From Setomelanomma holmii (lineage: Eukaryota; Ascomycota; Dothideomycetes; Pleosporales; Phaeosphaeriaceae), in assembly GCA_010015745.1 (NCBI GenBank), contig ML978293.1, positions 1 through 64,000 on the forward strand: 64,000 bases of DNA, given 5' to 3'. A program made the translations under genes and the position numbers. The notes under the pieces were generated by a model. That model was given only the letters and a program-made list of their open reading frames with translations, searched no databases and had not been told where the DNA came from. This document shows, in pieces, positions 9,402 to 20,638 of this stretch. How positions within the stretch are numbered: position 1 is the first letter of the stretch; the number at the start of each line of letters is the position of its first letter.

Positions 9402-10517
9402 TTAGACAACGACCTTGTGTGGCGCATCCTTCTCTTCTGGCTCGCCGAAGATGTTGACTGGCCACCTGGGCTTGTTCGCAACGTATGGAATGTTGAATCG
9501 GCGGGGCTCCTTCTTGCCTATGGTCTCGATCTTCTCGAAGTCCTCTTTCGAAAGCTCGACCTCCTTGAAGTTCTCCTGAATACGCGAAGGTGTGACCGAC
9601 TTGGGAATGACGCTGTGACCGCCAAACTGTGCCCATGCAAGGATAACTTGTGCGGGTGTTGCGCCGATGCGGCTTGCAACCTCCTTGACAGTGTCGTGTT
9701 GGACGAGGAGTGGAACGCCGAACATGTTGTTGCCGAAGGCCTGGCAAAGATTAGCTACGTGCGATCTTCACATGCGGCAGGAGCTTGAATGCTTACGGAG
9801 TACTCAGTGATGTGGATGTTCTTATCCTTGCAGTATTGAATGAGCTCTGGCTGGAGCAGCCGCGGGTGACGCTCGATTTGGTTGGCAGCGGGTGTGACAC
9901 CAGTGCCATCAATGAGCGCCTGAAGATGCTCCTTGGTGTGGTTTGACACGCCGACAGCGCGCGCCTTCTCCTTGGGCAGCTTGGTCATGGCCTTCCATGT
10001 ATCGACGATGGAGATATCATCGAGCATCTTGACATCGCCATCAGGCTGATCTGACTTCTCCTGCATGGGGAAGAGGCTTTTGTTTGGGTCGGTCTTCTCA
10101 TCGAAAGCGACGGGGAAGTGGACAAGGTAGAGATCTAGGTAGTCGAGACCGAGCTCAGCGAGACAATCGTCGAGAGCTGCTGGTACATCTTGCGGGCGAT
10201 GCTGCGAGTTCCAGAGCTTGGATGTGATGAAGACGTCCTCGCGCTTGAGGCCGGCGACCTCACCACCGAACGCCTTCTTCAGCGCACGCGCAATTTCCTT
10301 CTGGTTGCCGTAGACTTTGGCGAGATCGAGATGACGGTAGCCAGCCTTGAGAGCTTCGAATACTGCGGCCTCAACCTGACCGGGCTCGGCTTGCCACGTT
10401 CCAAATCCCAATTGGCTGTGTGATCGATTAGCAGAGGAAAGGAGGAAGCTCCCGAGTTCGAAGTACGCACGGAATGGAGGCGCCAGTGTTGAGCTTGACA
10501 GTCTTTCCGAGGGACAT
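9402..10517 (-). CDS. Aldo-keto reductase (glycerol dehydrogenase/xylose reductase type)
   Basis: The three exons are 10471-10517, 9797-10415 and 9402-9740; the introns of 55 and 56 nt (GTGCGT...CAG, GTAAGC...CAG) keep the frame. The 334-residue product has the (beta/alpha)8 AKR order: PQLGFGTW, then the catalytic tetrad D46, Y51, K82 and H115 (in HLDLAKVYGN, ITSKLWN and LVHFP), GVSNHT, NQIERHP, and IPKSVTP in the NADP-binding C-terminal part. It should reduce aldehydes or ketones with NADPH in the cytosol. The insertion after LVHFPVAF, with an acid-rich loop, is typical of fungal members near Gcy1/GLD. Short first exon and intron position are common in this family. Confidence 0.92.
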
Positions 10518-10665
10518 GGTTGCAAGTTGTCTGATTGTTGCTTTTGTTGTGCGGGTTGAAAGTTGCAATTGACGGAATGCAGACTTGAAAACAACTTGAG
10601 CGCGGGGAGACATTTGATGGAAGTCTGCCCAGGTGGGGTTCGGAGGCGTCACCGATGACATCGGC

Positions 10666-10680
10666 GCATTTATAAAAATT
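10666..10680 (-). promoter_or_regulatory. TATA-like box upstream of the aldo-keto reductase gene
   Basis: On the minus strand the sequence reads TTTTATAAATGCGCC, about 155 bp upstream of the ATG at 10517. Position and sequence suit a TATA box; function is inferred. Confidence 0.4.
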
Positions 10681-11328
10681 CAGCAGTTGTTCCGCGCGTG
10701 AACACGTCCCAAGCGTAAAGATGCGTTCATAGAAACACGCTAGGTACATGCAAAAGTCGGGACGGCATCTGGATATGGTGTAGTTTCCGCCAGCATGTAA
10801 GCTTGTGCAGGGATGCTCAGCCGCACTTAGATGCTCCGACATATCTGCACTCATGCTCTGCTTTGCCCCTGCGAATCCCACGACCGCAGCGACACAGTGG
10901 GACTCGCAGCCTTCTCCGGTGGGGGATATGGTATGTCATCTTCCGGTGGTTGCACTGCTCTCCGCAAGTGCCTGCACGCTTGAGGCATCGATCCCGCGCT
11001 TTGGCGGGGTAAATCAAGAGCCGCATTTTCGATCCATTCGAGGCTCAGCAGTGATTGATTGGCTTGCTACGACTCATTCCAGCAGCATGCGATGGTCTCG
11101 ATATATCTGGCATTAGTGAGCGGTGCATAGCGGCATCCGTCTCTGACTTTGACCATTTGAGACCGTCTTGCTGTTTTGAATGATGCAGGGCTTGTACTTC
11201 GTGTCGAGTGGAATAAGATTGCTACCGGAGCTGTTTTAGACTTAGGAAGAGCAGAAATGCGACAAAACCTAAATATGCTCATAAACTGTCTGCTTCGCAT
11301 CATATGCTACCTCCAGCTTACAAGCCGG
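10681..11328. other. Intergenic region
   Basis: Upstream sequence of the aldo-keto reductase gene and 3' flank of the next minus-strand gene. Overlapping short frames on both strands near 10800-11300 show no domain. Nothing else supported. Confidence 0.5.
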
Positions 11329-13587
11329 CTATAACTTTGCGAGCTGTCCTCTGATGATCGCAACCCCCTTGATGAAATCCACCTTTCGTCCAGCGTTGTG
11401 CTCGATCTCCTCCCTACACACTTCAAGCCCGATCCTTTCTCTCGCAGCGATCTTCCTTAAAGTACCATGAGCTTCCTCTTTTAGTAATGCACGCTCTCCA
11501 GTCAAACCCGCGACAGTCTCATGCATCTCCATAAACGCCCACGCCATCCCAACCAGCAAATCCTGATTGCTCCACCAGCGCATACCCAACGCCACCATCC
11601 ACTCAGCAAACGCAATCGTGTCCGCATCACCGAACGCTACCGCTTCCTTCATGCTTGTAGGCTTACGCAAGCCTGCATGCCGACACATCATTACTCCAAG
11701 TTCGATGATGCCAATTGTGTGGCCAGCGTCTGTCCGTCGGACCTCATCCATCCCAGCTACTCCAGGACCTTCGATGTCGAAACCGGTCTGTGCACGTAGG
11801 ACGCGGACGATGGCTGAGCCGAAGGTATCGGCGGCGCGGACAGGAACGGATGGCAGGGACTCGAGTAGCGCGGAGCATGTGAACCATAGGGGAAGGAGGT
11901 TAAAAAGAGAAATTTTGTTGGAATTGTACGATGGTGGTGAGTCGATATTCAACCCGCTGGAAGAGTCCACGAGGTTTACGGGAGGTGGAGCTGGTGGCAT
12001 TGCTGATAGAACAGGGTAGTCGCTCAATATGTCGAGCTTATGCATGGCCTTATCAGGTGTGCATTCATGCGATCTACCCGTGAAGTCAAGATAGGTAGAT
12101 GCATCTGGCGAAGACGACTGAGATTGGATACCAAGCTCGTCGATCCAGGCCTTCACGATCTCGACTTCTGTCTGTGTGAAGCTGCCGAACATCTTGCCCT
12201 CCCACGACAGCTCTTTCACAAGTCTGCTCTTTCCGCTGTCGCCTTGCACAACCCAAGGCCTGCATTTACTCAAGTCGTGCAGGAAGTCTTTCTGCCATTG
12301 TGCGTCCTTGAACGCAATCGGCTCAAGCCAGTCTACCAGTGTTCTCCGCCCGATGCGCAAGCGGCTATTGCAATGTATTTTATGTGCGACGAAGGTCTTC
12401 GCTCCGAAGACGTCGAGCAAAGCTGCTTCTGTCTGGGAGCGAGGAAACGGATGTTCGACTTCTTGTTTCAAGGAAGCACATTCGGGTGTGGTGGGTAAAC
12501 CTTCGGCGAGAACGTAGCCAGCCTGTACGCGCTTCCATGCGACATGTGCGGCATCATTCCCCTCGGTCTCTGCGACGACATTGATGTAGTCTATGACGGC
12601 AGACATAGCCATAGCAGCATGACCAGAGTCGGCGTTGTCGATCGAGATATGGAGCTCAAAATAGTAAGGATTGAGTCGCAGCTCGCGAAGTTCCTTGACA
12701 GTCTTAAGCAGATGCAATGGCAGACTCTCATATGCCATGTTGAAGCCAAGCGCTTCTGGCAGAAAGTCATGCGGGAAGAGCGAAATGAGCAATTGCGCGA
12801 TAGCAGCTTTCCAGCATCGTGCTTCAGTCAGCTCATGTCGCGTATGTGTGAAGTCCTCGGAGTCCGCAGCGGGTAGGCCAGCATCAATACTGTTCATGAG
12901 ACCGCGGTAAACGTGTACGTGGTTCTTTGCCAGATCGCCATCTCCAAGTTCTTCCGACATGACTTGCCAGGCGTTCTTGGTGATATTGCGGTATCTGAAG
13001 GGCGTGCTGATCTTATTGATGTGTCCAAGCCAAGCTCCATCCACATACTTGACTGGTGCAGCTTGCTTGAGCCACCACTGAGCCTCAGCTTTGTCGGCGA
13101 ACATCTCGCGAGGTCTTCCGGCTTTGCGTCGTGCGACGTAGTCTTCCCAGCGATTGGTAACATCGACGTCCTTGCCTTTGAGAAAGCTTGCTAATGCATC
13201 GTGTGAGAAGTCTCTGATGCCAATAATGCCACCTACTGGCGCCTTGGACGCATCAAAGAGCGTTTCTGAAAGAAGAGACACGAGAACAGTTCGGCATGTC
13301 GGAAGTATCTCGGGGTGATGTTCGAGATTATGAAGTTTGTAGTACAGCTGCTTGTGTGCTTCCAAGTCCTTGTTGGTGAGGTCTCTCTCAGTTGCACGCA
13401 GAGTTCCTTCCTCGTTGCAGCTCAAGGCGGGCTTGACGTCATTCGTGAATGGTATCGCTGGACTGCTGGGTGTTTCGAGATCTTTTCTCCTTGATCTTCC
13501 TTTTGCTAGACGGTTGCGAACCTCATTGTAAGCAACGATGGCAAGGAACGCAATAAGAATCGCCGTTGTGGTTGGCAGGATGAACAT
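11329..13587 (-). CDS. Heme-oxygenase-like diiron-fold protein (iron-containing redox enzyme family), membrane-anchored
   Basis: This is a single long exon; the first ATG in the reading frame (13587) gives 752 residues. Residues 4-20 form a membrane helix followed by basic residues, suggesting an anchor with the rest in the cytosol. Residues 205-330 match the iron-containing redox enzyme (HDO) pattern: SEELGDGD followed by NHVHVYRGLM, an acidic residue in the NMAYE helix, then FELHISIDNADSGHA with the H, D and H ligands of the third motif. Known HDO enzymes break C-C bonds or oxidise amines with a diiron cofactor; fungal long forms are uncharacterised. The C-terminal 350 residues are helical, mostly without a recognisable domain. 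Substrate unknown. Confidence 0.75.
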   Translation of the reverse strand: MFILPTTTAILIAFLAIVAYNEVRNRLAKGRSRRKDLETPSSPAIPFTNDVKPALSCNEEGTLRATERDLTNKDLEAHKQLYYKLHNLEHHPEILPTCRTVLVSLLSETLFDASKAPVGGIIGIRDFSHDALASFLKGKDVDVTNRWEDYVARRKAGRPREMFADKAEAQWWLKQAAPVKYVDGAWLGHINKISTPFRYRNITKNAWQVMSEELGDGDLAKNHVHVYRGLMNSIDAGLPAADSEDFTHTRHELTEARCWKAAIAQLLISLFPHDFLPEALGFNMAYESLPLHLLKTVKELRELRLNPYYFELHISIDNADSGHAAMAMSAVIDYINVVAETEGNDAAHVAWKRVQAGYVLAEGLPTTPECASLKQEVEHPFPRSQTEAALLDVFGAKTFVAHKIHCNSRLRIGRRTLVDWLEPIAFKDAQWQKDFLHDLSKCRPWVVQGDSGKSRLVKELSWEGKMFGSFTQTEVEIVKAWIDELGIQSQSSSPDASTYLDFTGRSHECTPDKAMHKLDILSDYPVLSAMPPAPPPVNLVDSSSGLNIDSPPSYNSNKISLFNLLPLWFTCSALLESLPSVPVRAADTFGSAIVRVLRAQTGFDIEGPGVAGMDEVRRTDAGHTIGIIELGVMMCRHAGLRKPTSMKEAVAFGDADTIAFAEWMVALGMRWWSNQDLLVGMAWAFMEMHETVAGLTGERALLKEEAHGTLRKIAARERIGLEVCREEIEHNAGRKVDFIKGVAIIRGQLAKL

Positions 13588-14125
13588 GATGGGGTTTGTA
13601 TTTGGACGACCATTGTGCGCGTCTGGGATTTTGACACGGAGGAGGCCGCGGAGGATGAGGCGAGACGCTGTACGTAGATGCGACAATTGGATTTTGCTGA
13701 CGATGGCATTTTGCGCACAATGCACTTGGTACCTGGCAAGTCCATGTCATTGCAGCTCTGACCGATCGCACTAGGTAAGCGCAGATGGCGAGATCTGGGG
13801 AGAGGAGCACCGAGCCTATCACCAGCAAGACCCTGTGTCGTCGAGGACTAAGTTGTACGTAAGAGCAACCACGTGGGCGTGTGATGGCGCGTGGTGCTGT
13901 TGTTTTCAGTCAAAGCGGACCTCACCACCGCCAACGTCACTTTTACTCGTCTTTCGCAACCCTTGCCAGCAACCCCACCAACCGAAAGAATACACAGAAC
14001 GCCTGGCCGCCTTCGGCGACGTGGTACTGCCATCATGCACGAATACATGATCAACGCCTTGCCCTGGCACCTGAGCCTAGTGAATGGGTGATGGTAGCTC
14101 TCACCTCGCACTACGATATACAACC
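13588..14125. other. Divergent promoter region
   Basis: The HDO-family gene leaves to the left and the methyltransferase gene to the right, so this 538-bp stretch serves both. Frames on both strands are short and overlapping, and no specific site was recognised. Confidence 0.5.
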
Positions 14126-15195
14126 ATGAGCGACTCTGCACCCATATATCAAGCCCTCACTGCACACCTAGCTGAGTGGAAGTACAGCTTTGTATGTCCA
14201 TCTCCAGAAACGCAGGGCAGAGTGGTTCAAAAGCGGAGTGCGGATGAATCGACGGCAGATGCGAAGACTGCGACAGACTTCTTTGGTTGGAGTTTGCCAT
14301 GTTCTCGGTAAGCGGTTCGCCTTCATCCTGTCCCGACATGTCGTGGAGCTGACCAGATGCCAGAGATGTCCTGAGATTCATCGTGCCCGAGGCCATCGTG
14401 GAGGACCTGCTGTGTGCGTCCATCATCACTGCTTGTAGCGGTGACAAGTACCGCTCCACGATTCGCGTGTCCAACTTCTATCTCCCGAACCACTGCGACG
14501 ATGCGACACCATTATACTATATCCATTCCTCTTTCCCGGCATCGTCCGACTCAGTGTTCTTTGGACCCGACACGTATCTGTTCGTGTCCTTCCTGCAAGC
14601 AGCAGCCCGCCACCTGCCGCAGGCGCCCGACTCGATCATCGACGTGTGTTGTGGGTCTGGGGCAGGTGCGATACATCTGGCAAGGACGTACCCAGAAGCG
14701 ATAGCGGTCGGGTTGGATCTGAATACGCGTGCACTGAGGTTGGGCGACGTGAATGCAGAACTGGCAGGCACCACGATCGATTTCTGCGAGTCGAATCTGT
14801 ACGCTGCTGTGCCGGCGTCGCTGTTATCGGCTGGGATCGACCTGATAGTCAGCAACCCGCCCTATATTGCGTCTAGTACTGACGACGAGGATCTCCCGAT
14901 CTACGCGGATGGTGGAGCAGAGTTCGGGCTCGACATATCTCTGCGAATCGTCGAGGAGGGTATGAAGATCTTATCTTCCCGAGGGGTCATCATGATCTAC
15001 ACAGGCGTTGCGATACCGTCTGCAAGACCAGGCGATGACGCGTTCTTGGAGAAGCTCAAGCGCGTGCAGGGCGCAGAGCTTGTCGAGTACACAATCATAC
15101 ACCCAGACATGTGGCCAGAGGAGATTGGAGTTGGTGCATACGCCGACGTTGGCAGGATACAGGTCGCAGGAGCTGTGTTGAGGAGGAAGCCATGA
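14126..15195 (+). CDS. HemK-like class I methyltransferase
   Basis: Exons 14126-14307 and 14364-15195 are joined across a 56-nt intron (GTAAGC...CAG, branch CTGAC) and give 337 residues. The S-adenosylmethionine motif I is DVCCGSGAG at 154-162; an acidic GLDLN follows at about 177-181; NPPY at 225-228 is the signature of enzymes that methylate an amide or amino nitrogen (HemK/PrmC, Mtq2, DNA N6-adenine types). The N-terminal 120 residues look like a helical substrate-recognition part, as in PrmC. Yeast Mtq2 is shorter, so this is not simply the eRF1 methyltransferase. The target is unknown. Start is the only ATG close to the conserved part. Confidence 0.82.
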
Positions 15196-16169
15196 TGGCA
15201 ATCACAGCCGGTATGTGGAGGGGACTTTGCCACTCTCAAAGTACAATCGACGAGCGCTTAAACGATCTCGTGTGTAGTGGCCTTTCGTACGAAGAGATTC
15301 TGCAGTTCGCATAGCATGTGCTCTGGCCGCGGTCCCTTATCTTGACGCGTACAGCTCGTCGCAAAACTAATGCAATGGCCAGTCCGCGTGGCTGGGAACG
15401 ACATCATTCGGTAGCAGCCCAGAGGGTCGGCTCTTCCAGAATTACCGGAGAACGCCCCCGCACCTTGGGGTTGGCCGCCTACCGACAGCTGCTGCTCTCG
15501 CTTGATAGGCATTCGCCGTTGCGCGGCGGATCAGAAACAAGACCTCCTATGCTGTTTCGACAATTACATTCACAGTGCGATGTGCTCTGGCGCACAGCAA
15601 GCAGCCTCAATGTGGTGATCCCTGCTCTGAAGGATCGCGGTCTGCAAACTAACACCCCCGTATCATAAAGCTTGGCTGCGCTGCTTTCAGACATCAAATC
15701 CTAGCGACTGCGATGCTAGGATCAGGGCCTTTGATGTTTTACTCGATATGATCGAGCAACCGCCCAAGGTCTGGTAAGGGTTATCACAGGGCAAGCGTGG
15801 CGCACGGCCCTCATCCGCAATGCTTATCGCTCAACGCGCCTGGCCGCTCACCAACCATCAGCGGCTCCCCCACATAAGCCTGAGCCATGGTTCCATCCAC
15901 AGCAACGTCGTCGCGAAACACATCGGATCGGCCCTGTGCTTCTGGCTCCTAGCTGAAATTTCTTTTCATCCAGATAAGAATCTCGAGTATTTCTGCTAAC
16001 TTCGGAAGCACATTGACGCCACATACCGTTCTGGACCCGCCCGATCTCGCAGCTTTTGGGATACTTTATACGTGCATGTGCGCACCTGGTCAACCCCTCA
16101 TCTCAGCTTCCCTTTGGACATCACAACCTCATACACCTTCCATCGTGTACTACCACGACTCTTTCTGCC
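15196..16169. other. Intergenic region
   Basis: Almost 1 kb upstream of the permease gene. Frames here are short and overlap antisense; no domain, repeat or RNA gene recognised. Confidence 0.5.
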
Positions 16170-18017
16170 ATGGCATTCCAAGACAGCAAGGGCCCAGCCT
16201 CCGATGGCTACTCGTCTGAGCCTGCTGAGGTCGGCTACTCTCAGCCTGTGAAGCGCAAGGGCTTCTCGCTGGCCGTCAACCAAGAATCCAGCAGTTTCGC
16301 TGCCACTCCCAACGCTTCCAATGCCGACTTTGATCCAATACCGCCATCCAAGCGAACATGGTCCACTGGTTCCTACATCGCCTACTGGATGGCTGATGCT
16401 TGGGCCGTGTCCAACTGGGAAGTCGGTACGTGATGAAGTGGTCGCGTGACACCTGCAACATCAATGTTCTGACTTCATTGCTAGCTTCTTCCATGATTGC
16501 TGCTGGTCTCAGCTGGAGAATGGCAATCGGTGCCTGCGTCCTCGGCAACACCATCATGGGTCTCGTCATCACAATGAACGGTCGCATTGGTGCAACGCTT
16601 CACACTCCATTCCCTATCCTGGCCCGTATGCCATTCGGCTACTACTTCAGCTATTTCGTCGTCGTGTCTCGTTGCGCTCTTGCTATTATCTGGCTCGGTG
16701 TTCAGACAGTCACTGGTGGCCAATGCATGGAGGTTCTGCTCACTGCCATCTGGCCGAGCTTCGCCCGGATCCCGAACCACGTCCCTGCAAGCCAAGGTCT
16801 TTCGACATCTGGATTCGTAGCATTCTTCTTGTACTTCTTGCTGCAGCTGCCTTTCCTGTGTATTCCGTACACGAAAATCCAGTACTTCTTCGGTTTCAAG
16901 TCGATCATCGCACCCATCGTCTTCCTCGCAGTCTTTGGAGACACCCTGCACAAGGCTGGTGGCACGATTAGCAAGAGCACTGTCATTACTGAGGGTGTCA
17001 CTGTGCACGGCTCCATCCTCGCTTGGTCCTTCTTCTCCAACCTCAATTCGGTGCTCGGAAACTACGCCACTTTGGGTCTCAACATCGCTGATTTCTCGAG
17101 ATACGCCAACAAGCCCAGCGCCCAGAACATCCAAGCGCTTGTGATTCCCTTCATATTCACAATTGTCGGCCTGCTCGGTATCTTTACTGCTGCCGCAGCT
17201 CAGACCGCATACGGCCATGTCATCTGGAATCCTATCGAGATTATCAACTACTGGCAAGCCTCTGGTTCGCATGGTGGACGCGCTGCTGCCGCGTTCGCTG
17301 CCATCGGTCTCCTCATCGTCACCCTTGGTATCAACATCTCCGCCAACTCCATCTCTGCTGCCAACGATCTCGTCTCCTTCTGCCCCAAATACATCAACAT
17401 CCGTCGCGGTCAGCTTCTCGCAGCCTTTATTGGCGCGTGGGCTTGCGTGCCATGGAAGATTCTTGCGTCCGCTCAGAAGTTCTTGGCTTTTCTCGGTGGC
17501 TACACCATCTTTTTGGGCCCCATGACAGCCATCCTCATGACCGATTACTACATCACTCGCCGCGGAAACGTCTCCGTTCCGGACATGTACAACTTCCACG
17601 GCATGTACCGCTACTCTGCGAGGTACGCTACCAACTGGCGTAGCGTTGTTGCCATGATCGTCGGCTTTGTGCCTCCCCTTCCAGGCTTCATCAACAGCGT
17701 CTCGCTGAACACTATCAACATTTCGAGTGGTGGAAAGCATCTGTAAGTCCTCTAGTCATAAGCTTATGCGACACAGAACCTAATATGTGTACAGCTTCGC
17801 CATTGGCTATATCTATTCCTTCGTTGCCGCCGGCATCTTCTACTGGGGCCTGATGAAGTGGTTCCCCCACACGGAGAGCATGCTGTCGGAGCCGAACACT
17901 GGCGAGGATATCATTGCCGCTTCCGATGAGAAGCAGATTGCAGCTGGTACTCGCAAGGTCCAGAAGAGCTTCTGGGCTTTCCTCCGCAACCCGAAGCGTC
18001 GGGGAAGCGTTGTTTGA
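16170..18017 (+). CDS. NCS1-family permease (uracil/uridine/allantoin type)
   Basis: Exons 16170-16425, 16485-17742 and 17795-18017 are separated by introns of 59 and 52 nt (GTACGT...TAG, GTAAGT...CAG) and give 578 residues. About twelve membrane helices follow a 60-residue cytosolic N-terminus. Family marks include the NWEV segment before helix 1, GRIGATLHTPFPILARMPFGYY, the NYATLGLNIADFSRYA block after the middle helices, and GPMTAILMTDYYI. Relatives (Fur proteins of Aspergillus, yeast Fur4, Dal4) import uracil, uridine, allantoin or cytosine by proton symport at the plasma membrane. The substrate here is not readable without comparison of binding-site residues. The C-terminal cytosolic tail is basic. 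Confidence 0.92.
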
Positions 18018-18431
18018 AGAGAATAGAATGATGATACCCCGTGGACGAAGTTCAAACATGCATGTTGTAGTTATATGTAGCCAAATCAGTCGTTACTTCA
18101 ATTTCCATCTCCAGCTGATGTGCACGGTGCGCCAGATGTTCCGATATTGGAAGTCGTGCAGTAGCCTCTTCCTCAGCCTACCGAACACGAGACCGACTCT
18201 TCTGTATCACACCAGCAACTTCACACTTGCCACATTGACCGCTGCATTTAACCAACATCGTGACTCGTCGCCCTCTTCGTTCAACATCACCCTGCATCTG
18301 CATCTTGATCTCGGCAAGAGCTGTAGCTGTCAGGTCGTGCTTTCCTCATGCTTATTACCATGATTGGTGCCTGAACTCCACCCGATGGCACAGTACCCCG
18401 CGATACGCTCACTTCTCGATCACCAGCACGC
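18018..18431. other. Intergenic region
   Basis: About 410 bp between two plus-strand genes. A pyrimidine-rich stretch lies near 18165-18300. No coding or RNA feature seen. Confidence 0.5.
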
Positions 18432-20579
18432 ATGAATTCGCCCAAATCTCCCTGCATTCGTATGATGGCATCACTCAATGACGCATACGCTGCATATTGT
18501 TACGACACGCTTGACGACACTCAAACGACGATCAGATTGCTGGAGATCGTGAACAGGCCTGGGAAGGCGTATCAGCCGGACGACCTTTGCATCTCGCTCA
18601 TCACGACACCTTTTGACGATGCATCTCTATACCACGCGGTGTCGTACACCTGGGGTGATGCAAGTGAACAAGAACTCATCACCATACTCTCTGGAACCGA
18701 GCAGCGTGGGATGATAATACGGAAGAATTGTGCGGATGTTCTACGCCAGCTTGCGTACTTCAAGACTAGCAAGTACTACTGGATCGACGCTATCTGCATC
18801 AACCAGTCCGATAATCCCGAAAAAGAAGTGCAGGTCGCTTCTATGGGCCAGATCTTCAGCCGTGCAGATCGCGTCCTAGCATGCTTGGGGATGCAGACTG
18901 ATGATGATCATCGGGTTTTAGCGCATGCACTTCATGACTTTGACGCTTATCTCGCGTCGCATGGCCATTCGATCTCCACGGTCCTTGTCCAGAATCGCAC
19001 ATGGCGATGGCGACCAAGGCAACCTAGATCGGCATTGTTCATTGAAGATGATTGGGTCAACGGGAAGGAAGAATGTCTGGATGTTGCCTACCGATGGCTG
19101 GAAGGACTGTCCGACAAGCTTGTTCTGCGGCTTCATATCGCGCTTGACAAGTTCGCGAAACATCAATATTTCCGACGTGTTTGGGTCCTACAAGAGATTT
19201 TTCTGGCGAGGCAAATTAGTGTCTTTTGTGGGTTTGATGAGGTTTTGCTGTCAACCTTACTATTTTGGTGGCGGGACGCGAAAGCAAGATGGTTCTTCCC
19301 GCACACTCGCAAATATGAGACGCGTTCGATCCGAACTGTTCCCAACCTTGGCCGATTCGATACCAACAAGCTTGACCACGATGGTAGCCCGCTCATCCTC
19401 CAGGCGAAATTGATTTCTACACAAGCTGGCATTGAGTACATCGATAGCAAGCTCTGGGCTGATCCACTATGGTTCGTAGGCGAAGGCGGGTCCGGCTTAG
19501 GCGCAGGCTACGAGGAATTACTCCACGATTGTGCACTACGCACTGGATCAGGGCGCACACCAGTGCGTGTCTCTCAGAAGGAGGTTCTAGCACTTTGTAC
19601 GAACCGGTACTGCCACGATGCTCGGGACACGATCTACGGCACTCTTGCATTCACAAATTGGACCAATGCAACGGTAATGTCGCACGATGGCTCGCAGCGT
19701 CGTCCGTTAAGCGTGACAGGCGAAGCTCTGAGACCAGATTATGCAAGACCAAGATACGAACTCGCCAAAGAAGCTGTGCTGCATCTTGACAATGTTAAAG
19801 ACATGTCGCGACTGATGTGGAATATGCGACTTCTTCAGACCCGGGAACTGACTGATGAGGCCACGAAGCGATACCTGCGTTCTATGAGATTCGAGGAGGA
19901 GGCAGCCTACTTCGACGAAACAGCGATGAGGCAGTCCTTGCGTGATCACGATCAGATTCAAGTCGCTGATGGCGGGCTACAACTTATCGACGGAGGATGG
20001 TGGCATCTCAAGCAGATCGAACGTTTCGGCGAAGCCTACACTACCATACATGGCCCCGATGGGTTCATGTATGCTGTTGCAGGAGCGGACGTACAATATG
20101 GAGATTGGATCACCGATACAGAGCGCTGTTTAGGACTTGTTTTTCGTCGCTGCTCTGAAGCCAGTACATACTATGCTGTTGTCGGCAGGGTTGTCTGGCA
20201 TGTTCGCGCACTTCCCAATGACGCTCCGAAGACTGGTTTCCTGGTCTGGCTAAGCCCGGACGACATTTTTGTTCATTTCGGATTGGCAAGGCATACCTTA
20301 CCAATATCCGTCGACGATTGGTCCGAAGCGACCGTCCCTTCGAAAGGTATGGTTAATTTGTTCAGGACGGAGTTCTGTAGCTCACCGTACTCATCGATTG
20401 CGCAAGTGCCATTGACGTTTCGCACGTGGCCTGATCATACCTTCCGGATGGAGAATCATATTGTGAGGGAAGTCCTCCTCGCAGATTGGCGACAAAGCTT
20501 GCTGGACAAGCGAGCTTTACGAGAGGGTGACGACGACATCGAAGCAGCCAAAGAACGGCTTTCGTTCGATCAAAAGTAG
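18432..20579 (+). CDS. HET-domain (heterokaryon incompatibility) protein
   Basis: This is a single-exon protein of 715 residues starting at the ATG at 18432. The HET domain is recognised by YHAVSYTWGD (67-76), YWIDAICINQ (116-125) and the following EKEVQVASMGQIFSRADRVLACLG block. The long C-terminal part has no repeat or STAND domain that I can see, so it is of the common HET-only architecture. HET proteins trigger programmed cell death when genetically different hyphae fuse; the domain is related to TIR folds. Whether this copy takes part in self/non-self recognition is unknown. Family members are highly variable between strains, so this gene is a good candidate for polymorphism. Confidence 0.92.
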   Translation: MNSPKSPCIRMMASLNDAYAAYCYDTLDDTQTTIRLLEIVNRPGKAYQPDDLCISLITTPFDDASLYHAVSYTWGDASEQELITILSGTEQRGMIIRKNCADVLRQLAYFKTSKYYWIDAICINQSDNPEKEVQVASMGQIFSRADRVLACLGMQTDDDHRVLAHALHDFDAYLASHGHSISTVLVQNRTWRWRPRQPRSALFIEDDWVNGKEECLDVAYRWLEGLSDKLVLRLHIALDKFAKHQYFRRVWVLQEIFLARQISVFCGFDEVLLSTLLFWWRDAKARWFFPHTRKYETRSIRTVPNLGRFDTNKLDHDGSPLILQAKLISTQAGIEYIDSKLWADPLWFVGEGGSGLGAGYEELLHDCALRTGSGRTPVRVSQKEVLALCTNRYCHDARDTIYGTLAFTNWTNATVMSHDGSQRRPLSVTGEALRPDYARPRYELAKEAVLHLDNVKDMSRLMWNMRLLQTRELTDEATKRYLRSMRFEEEAAYFDETAMRQSLRDHDQIQVADGGLQLIDGGWWHLKQIERFGEAYTTIHGPDGFMYAVAGADVQYGDWITDTERCLGLVFRRCSEASTYYAVVGRVVWHVRALPNDAPKTGFLVWLSPDDIFVHFGLARHTLPISVDDWSEATVPSKGMVNLFRTEFCSSPYSSIAQVPLTFRTWPDHTFRMENHIVREVLLADWRQSLLDKRALREGDDDIEAAKERLSFDQK

Positions 20580-20638
20580 GATTGGAACACGGAGTCCAGT
20601 GCATCAATCTACAGCCTAATTATGTACTGCTATGAATA

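Noticed and set aside
16481..17740. 419-codon minus-strand frame across the permease gene
   Set aside because: It is the antisense shadow of the NCS1 permease, whose helices, motifs and splice sites are clear.
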